Source: VXNE01 sp965208745
GTDB lineage: Bacteria; Pseudomonadota; Gammaproteobacteria; Pseudomonadales; Azotimanducaceae
DNA length: 64,000 bases
Direction: 5' to 3'
Assembly: GCA_965208745.1 (NCBI GenBank)
Contig: CBDBPN010000003.1
Location: 1,364,001 to 1,428,000 of the forward strand
In this document: positions 59,540-64,000 of the stretch, piece by piece
How the letters are laid out: the number at the start of each line of letters is the position of its first letter
Numbering within the stretch: the first letter of the stretch is position 1
Notes under the pieces: generated by a model
Told to the model about the DNA's origin: nothing
Seen by the model: only the letters and a program-made list of their open reading frames with translations
Database searches by the model: none
Program-made: the position numbers and the translations under genes

Positions 59540-62500
59540 TTGCCGGTCCGACAAAGGCCGACCCCGCGCGGGGCGGCCTTTGTCTTGCTGGCACGGACCC
59601 ACTGCCTGGCAGGCCTGCTGGTCGCCACCGCATGCGGTGGCGGCGGCGGAGGTGGTGGTGGAGGCGGCGCCGCGCCGCCGACCCCCAGCCCTCCTCCCGA
59701 CGACAGCCGGACGACCCTCCGTTTCACCGAACGGGCCGCCGACGCCGGCCTGGCCCGTCCCTGGGGCTACACCGACGCCCATCTCAGCGACGCCGAGTTC
59801 ATGGCGAGCGGCCTTGCGGCCGTGGACTACGACGGCGACGGCGACGTGGATCTCTACGTCGCGGGCGGCGACTCGACATCCAACCGGCTGTTCCGAAACA
59901 CCGGAGACGGGACGTTCGTCGACGTTTCCGCCGAGACCGGACTCGACCTCGTCCACAAGGGCAGCGGTCCCACCTTCGCCGACATCGACGGCGACGGCGA
60001 TCTCGACCTGTTCGTCGGCGCCGTCGACGGCGACCCGCACTACCTGATGGAGAACCGCGGCGGCACGTTCGTCGACGTGACGGCGGAGTCCGGCCTCGAC
60101 ATCGCGGCGCCCAACACGTTCTCCGCGGCGTTCGCCGACTACGACGAGGACGGCGACCTGGACCTCGCCCTCGCGCATTGGGGCAACCCCGAGCAGGCGG
60201 ATACGGAGACGCTGTGGCGCAACGCCGGAGACGGGACGTTCGAGAGCTACAGCGTCCAGTCGCGCATCGCCGAGACGCTGGTCGACTCCTCCGACCCGCA
60301 GGAGCTCCAGATACGCGCGCCAGCCTTCCGGAGGGACAACTCGTTCACGCCGAACTTTGCCGATATCGACGCGGACGGCGACCTGGACCTCTTGATGGCG
60401 TCGGACTTCCGCACCAGCCAGGTGTTCGCCAACACGGGCGACGGCCGCTTCCGGCTCACCACGGACCGCGAGGTCATCAAGGACCAGGCGGGCATGGGGG
60501 CGGCGGTGGTCGACTACGACAACGACGGCGACCTCGACTGGTTCGTCACGTCGATCTACAAGGTCGCCGACGACGATACCGCCGGCTACGGCAACCGGCT
60601 GTACGCCAACGACGGCCGCGGCGCCTTCGCCGACGTGACGGACACGGCCGGCGTCGCCAACGGCGGCTGGGGCTGGGGGGCGTGCTCCGCCGACTTCGAC
60701 AACGACGGCCACCAGGACCTCTTCCACGTCAACGGCTGGCGCGAGGAGAGCGACATCCCGGACAACGACTACGTCCGGGACCGGGTCCGTCTGTTCCGGT
60801 CGAACGGAGACGGTACTTTCGTCGACGAGGCCGAGGCGTCGGGGTTGGCCGACCGGGGCCAGGGGCGCGGCGTCGCCTGCTTCGACGGCGACCGGGACGG
60901 CGACATCGACATCGCCGTCACCAACAACGGCGACGACCCGATCGTGTTCTACCGCAACGACTCGGAGCACTCGAACCGGTACCTGGGCGTCCGGCTCGAG
61001 GGCTTCGGCATCGGCGCGCGGGTGACCGTCGCCGCGGGCAGCCTTACCCAGGTGCAGGAGATGCGCGCGGGGAACAACTTCGTGTCGCAGAACCCCCTGG
61101 AACTGCACTTCGGGCTCGGGGAGGCGGACACCGCGGACGTCACGGTGGACTGGCTGGACGGCTCGCGGACGACGCGGTCCGGCGTCGCCGTCGACCAACT
61201 CCTGACCGTATCGGCAACCGAAGCGCCCGAGGGACTGCGCCTCATCGTCGATTCGGGCGACGGCAGCGGCTTCTACGGACCCGGCGACGAGATTCCCGTC
61301 GCTGCCGCCCCGGCGCAACACGGTTACTTCTTCTCGCACTGGAGCAGCACCGACGGGAGCTTCGCCGACCCGTCGGCGCCGGAGACCACCTTCACGATGC
61401 CCGACGGCAACGCGGTGGTCACCGCCCACTACGTTCCGGGCGTCGCGCCGGACGCCGACGTTTCCGTCGCCCGCCGCTGGATGGAGGTGCTCCTCGAGTC
61501 CATCCGCAACGACTACGCCCGCCCGACCGTGCACGCGCGCAACCTGTTTCACGTGTCCGCCGCGATGTACGACGCCTGGACGGCGTTCGGCGAAGTCGAG
61601 GCGCCGTGGCTGCTGGGGCGGGAACGCACCGGAACGCGCTGCGCGTTCGGAACGGCCCCGACTTCCACCGACATCGCGGCCGACCGGACCGCCGCGATGA
61701 GCCACGCCGCCTACGGCCTGATCCGCCACCGCTTCGCGGAATCCCCCGGACACACCTTGGTCCGGCGCAACGCCGACGCGCTGATGGGTCAGCTCGGCTT
61801 CGACGCTGCATTCGAGTCGACCGACTATCGCGCGGCGGACCGGGCGGCGGCCGCCCTCGGCAACCACGTCGCGGACTGTTACATCGCCTTCGGGCTGGCC
61901 GATGGCGCCAACGAGGCGAACGCCTACGCGAACCGATTCTACGAGCCGGTCAACCCGCCGCTCGCGCCGTCTCAACCCGGCAATCCCGGCATCGTGGACC
62001 GCAACCGCTGGCAGCCGCTGTCCCTTGAGGTGGCCATCGACCAGGCGGGCAACGTCGTCGACTCCGAGCCCGAGTTCATCGGACCCGAGTGGGGCGGCGT
62101 CGTGCCGTTCGCGCTCTCCGACTCCGACCTCACGGTGCATGTGCGGGACGGTTTCGACCACCGCGTGCACCACGACCCCGGCCCGCCGCCGGCCTTCGAC
62201 GGCGCGCTCTCCGCGCAGTACCAGTGGAACTTCGCACTAGTCGCCGCATGGGCGTCGCACCTGTCGCCGGACGACGGCGTCACGATGGACATCTCGCCGG
62301 CCGGCATCGGCAACCTCGAGGACGCCGACTACCCGACGCAGTTCGAGCACTTCGACACGTTCTACGATCTCAGGGACGGCGGGGGCCCGGGCCAGGGCCA
62401 CCACATCAACCCGGCCACCGGTGCGGCCTACGAGCCCCAGGTCGTGCCGCGCGGCGACTACACGCGCGTCCTCGCGGAGTTCTGGGCGGACGGCCCCGAT

Positions 62501-63316
62501 TCGGAGACGCCGCCCGGCCACTGGTTCGTGATCGCCAACGAGGTCGCCGACCATCCCGCGCTGCGGCGCCTCTACCGCGGCGGCGGCCCCGTGCTCGACA
62601 GGCTCGAATGGGACGCGAAGCTCTACTTCGCGCTCGGCGGCGCGATGCACGATGCCGCGGTGACGGCATGGGGCATCAAGGGCTGGTACGACTACATCCG
62701 CCCGATTTCCGCGATCCGCGCGATGGCGGACCTGGGCCAGAGCAGCGATCCCGCGTTACCCTCCCACGATGTCGACGGCATTCCCCTCATCGACGGACGG
62801 ATCGAGATCGTGGGCGAGGACGACGCGCTCGCCGGAGACGACGGCGCGCACGTCGGCAAGATCAAGCTCTACTCCTGGCGCGGCCACGAGTTCATCGACG
62901 ATCCGGAGACGCAGGTTGCCGGCGTCGGCTGGATCCTCGCCGAGCGGTGGTGGCCCTACCAGCGGCCGACCTTCGTGACGCCGCCGTTCGCCGGCTACGT
63001 GTCCGGTCACTCCACCTACTCGCGCGCGGCGGCCGAAGTCCTGACGGCGTTCACCGGGGACGCGTACTTCCCGGGCGGCATGAGCAGCTTCCCCATCGAC
63101 CGCAACGCGTTCCTCGTGTTCGAGGAAGGTCCCTCGGTCGACATGCGGCTCGAGTGGGCGCGCTACCGGGACGCGGCGGATCAGTGCAGCCTCTCGCGGA
63201 TCTGGGGCGGCATCCATCCTCCCGCCGACGACCTCCCCGGCCGGCGCATCGGCAGGGAAGTCGGCCTGGACGCCTTCGAGCTGGCCGACCGCCACTTCCG
63301 CGGCGCCGTCGACTGA
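59540..63316 (+). CDS. Lipoprotein fusing FG-GAP/ASPIC repeats to a vanadium-dependent haloperoxidase domain
   Basis: 1,258 residues from a TTG; a later TTG at 59585 also gives a lipoprotein signal. The lipobox LLVATAC is followed by eleven Gly. Residues about 60-470 hold seven FG-GAP calcium loops (DYDGDGDVDLY and others). About 480-560 is an ASPIC/UnbV-type domain (YLGVRLEGFGIGARV). About 585-640 is a bacterial-repeat domain (HWSSTDGSFADPSAPETTFT). About 645-1250 is a PAP2/haloperoxidase domain with all vanadate-site motifs: KGWYDYIRP (K1047, R1054), SGH (1155-1157) and SRIWGGIHPPAD (R1220, H1226, D1230). It probably oxidises halide with H2O2 at the cell surface. Confidence 0.87.
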   Translation: MPVRQRPTPRGAAFVLLARTHCLAGLLVATACGGGGGGGGGGGAAPPTPSPPPDDSRTTLRFTERAADAGLARPWGYTDAHLSDAEFMASGLAAVDYDGDGDVDLYVAGGDSTSNRLFRNTGDGTFVDVSAETGLDLVHKGSGPTFADIDGDGDLDLFVGAVDGDPHYLMENRGGTFVDVTAESGLDIAAPNTFSAAFADYDEDGDLDLALAHWGNPEQADTETLWRNAGDGTFESYSVQSRIAETLVDSSDPQELQIRAPAFRRDNSFTPNFADIDADGDLDLLMASDFRTSQVFANTGDGRFRLTTDREVIKDQAGMGAAVVDYDNDGDLDWFVTSIYKVADDDTAGYGNRLYANDGRGAFADVTDTAGVANGGWGWGACSADFDNDGHQDLFHVNGWREESDIPDNDYVRDRVRLFRSNGDGTFVDEAEASGLADRGQGRGVACFDGDRDGDIDIAVTNNGDDPIVFYRNDSEHSNRYLGVRLEGFGIGARVTVAAGSLTQVQEMRAGNNFVSQNPLELHFGLGEADTADVTVDWLDGSRTTRSGVAVDQLLTVSATEAPEGLRLIVDSGDGSGFYGPGDEIPVAAAPAQHGYFFSHWSSTDGSFADPSAPETTFTMPDGNAVVTAHYVPGVAPDADVSVARRWMEVLLESIRNDYARPTVHARNLFHVSAAMYDAWTAFGEVEAPWLLGRERTGTRCAFGTAPTSTDIAADRTAAMSHAAYGLIRHRFAESPGHTLVRRNADALMGQLGFDAAFESTDYRAADRAAAALGNHVADCYIAFGLADGANEANAYANRFYEPVNPPLAPSQPGNPGIVDRNRWQPLSLEVAIDQAGNVVDSEPEFIGPEWGGVVPFALSDSDLTVHVRDGFDHRVHHDPGPPPAFDGALSAQYQWNFALVAAWASHLSPDDGVTMDISPAGIGNLEDADYPTQFEHFDTFYDLRDGGGPGQGHHINPATGAAYEPQVVPRGDYTRVLAEFWADGPDSETPPGHWFVIANEVADHPALRRLYRGGGPVLDRLEWDAKLYFALGGAMHDAAVTAWGIKGWYDYIRPISAIRAMADLGQSSDPALPSHDVDGIPLIDGRIEIVGEDDALAGDDGAHVGKIKLYSWRGHEFIDDPETQVAGVGWILAERWWPYQRPTFVTPPFAGYVSGHSTYSRAAAEVLTAFTGDAYFPGGMSSFPIDRNAFLVFEEGPSVDMRLEWARYRDAADQCSLSRIWGGIHPPADDLPGRRIGREVGLDAFELADRHFRGAVD
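59553..59581 (+). terminator. GC-rich hairpin just after the TonB receptor gene
   Basis: AAAGGCCG pairs with CGGCCTTT, enclosing the self-complementary CCCCGCGCGGGG; GTCTTG follows. It begins 22 bp after the receptor stop and looks like an intrinsic terminator or attenuator with a poor T-tract. It overlaps the first codons of the haloperoxidase reading frame, so it could reduce read-through into that gene or hide its first start codon. Confidence 0.55.
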
Positions 63317-63327
63317 GTCCGCTTCCC

Positions 63328-64000
63328 ATGGAGCCCACGCCCAGGACCTTCCCGTTTGGCGCAGCCATGCGCGACTTCATCCGCCTCGAGTCCGCCGGCG
63401 GCATCCTCCTCCTTGCCGGCGCGGCCGTCGCCATGGTGGCGGCCAACACGCCGCTGGCGACTCTGTACGCCGTCCTCCTCGACACGCCGGTGGCCGTGCA
63501 GGTTGGCGCACTGACCATCGCGAAGCCGCTGCTGCTGTGGGTGAACGACGGCCTCATGGCGGTCTTCTTCTTCCTGATCGGCCTGGAGGTCAAGCGGGAG
63601 ATTCTCGAGGGCGAGCTGTCGTCACCGGCCCAGGTCGCGCTGCCCGGCCTCGGAGCCCTCGGGGGCATGGTCGTGCCCGCGGGTATCTACGTCGCAGTGA
63701 CTTGGGGCGACCCGGTCGCGCTCGACGGCTGGGCCATCCCGGTCGCGACCGACGTGGCTTTCGCCCTCGCGCTGCTCATGGCCTTCGGGCGCCGGGTGCC
63801 GACGGCCCTGAAGGTCTTCCTGCTGACGCTCGCGATCTTCGACGACCTGGCGGCCATCGCGATCATCGCGGTCTTCTACTCCGGCGACCTGTCGTGGGCC
63901 GCGATGCTCGCGGGCGCCGTCGCCCTCGCGGGTGCGGTCGTCCTCAATCGCCTGGGCGTGGTCCGCGTGACCGCCTACGTGTTCCTCGGCATCGTCCTCT
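63328..64000 (+). CDS. nhaA: Na+/H+ antiporter NhaA, 3' end beyond window
   Basis: 224 codons from ATG 63328; the gene continues past the edge (E. coli NhaA has 388 residues). Family marks: RLESAGGILLLAGAAVAMVA, NDGLMAVFFFLIGLEVKREI, ATDVAFALALLMAFGRRVP, and LAIFDDLAAIAIIAVFYSGD with the ion-binding Asp pair. It exchanges Na+ for H+ across the inner membrane. It begins 11 bp after the haloperoxidase fusion and in the same direction, so may share its transcript. Confidence 0.93.
   Translation, partial: MEPTPRTFPFGAAMRDFIRLESAGGILLLAGAAVAMVAANTPLATLYAVLLDTPVAVQVGALTIAKPLLLWVNDGLMAVFFFLIGLEVKREILEGELSSPAQVALPGLGALGGMVVPAGIYVAVTWGDPVALDGWAIPVATDVAFALALLMAFGRRVPTALKVFLLTLAIFDDLAAIAIIAVFYSGDLSWAAMLAGAVALAGAVVLNRLGVVRVTAYVFLGIVL

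Noticed and set aside
59471..62173. 900-codon minus-strand open frame opposite the haloperoxidase fusion
   Set aside because: Mirror of the GAC/GGC-rich FG-GAP codons; composition is Val/Arg/Gly-biased and lacks motifs.
1..64000. tRNA, rRNA, riboswitch, prophage or CRISPR features
   Set aside because: Read through without finding any cloverleaf, rRNA, class-typical riboswitch core, phage structural gene or repeat-spacer array I could support.

Overview
The window is about 68% GC, gene-dense DNA from a Gram-negative bacterium. Two TonB-dependent receptors, several exported lipoproteins and an NhaA antiporter point to a proteobacterium, probably marine or host-associated. The mix of phytanoyl-CoA/TauD-type oxygenases, DUF3604 proteins, a formylglycine sulfatase, amidohydrolases, a tannase-family esterase and many insertion sequences recalls gammaproteobacterial invertebrate symbionts. 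That taxonomic reading is inference only.

Layout. 1-3.1 kb: amidohydrolase (runs off the left edge), Rieske oxygenase, PhyH dioxygenase and TetR regulator in two divergent pairs that share a promoter-region motif. 3.1-9.2 kb: gene remnants, two near-identical copies of a 1,499-bp IS3-family element, an exported amidohydrolase and a VapBC-type toxin-antitoxin pair. 9.2-16.7 kb: a frame-scrambled HicB-like gene, an AlkD-type glycosylase, then a plus-strand run yghU, sulfatase, DUF3604, alpha/beta hydrolase. 16.5-21.4 kb: a large GST-like protein and a fused double ABC exporter on the minus strand. 21.5-28.8 kb: a frameshifted unknown gene, then TauD, PPOX-fold, PhyH, CmcJ/NvfI-like and GNAT genes, then broken STAS and double-GFA genes and an Xre/RES pair whose RES gene is fused to a tannase remnant. 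The third IS3 copy (inverted) lies inside that tannase.

30-41 kb: tannase 3' part, an amber-interrupted methyltransferase, a GPH-type MFS transporter with a molybdopterin dehydrogenase subunit, a GmrSD/DUF1524 remnant, two tandem IS1634-like elements separated and flanked by three copies of GCTAAC, and an internally deleted amidohydrolase. 41-47.2 kb: a second Xre/RES pair, a small membrane protein, a MaoC-like protein, a hydantoinase-like enzyme with an Nramp-related transporter, and a peroxiredoxin-like gene with an in-frame TGA at its peroxidatic cysteine position followed by a bacterial SECIS-like hairpin (a probable selenoprotein). 47.2-64 kb: TonB receptor; an operon of DUF3604 and carboxylesterase; a VCBS/FG-GAP protein with a membrane protein; an XRE regulator; a glycine-zipper lipoprotein; a second TonB receptor; a 1,258-residue lipoprotein fusing FG-GAP/ASPIC repeats to a vanadium haloperoxidase domain; and the start of nhaA.

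Genes with deletions, frameshifts or premature stops are concentrated between 3 and 41 kb, where the insertion sequences lie. From 41 kb rightward almost every gene looks intact. The strongest leads are the candidate selenoprotein (46748-47227), the haloperoxidase fusion (59540-63316) and the IS-driven rearrangement of the tannase locus.
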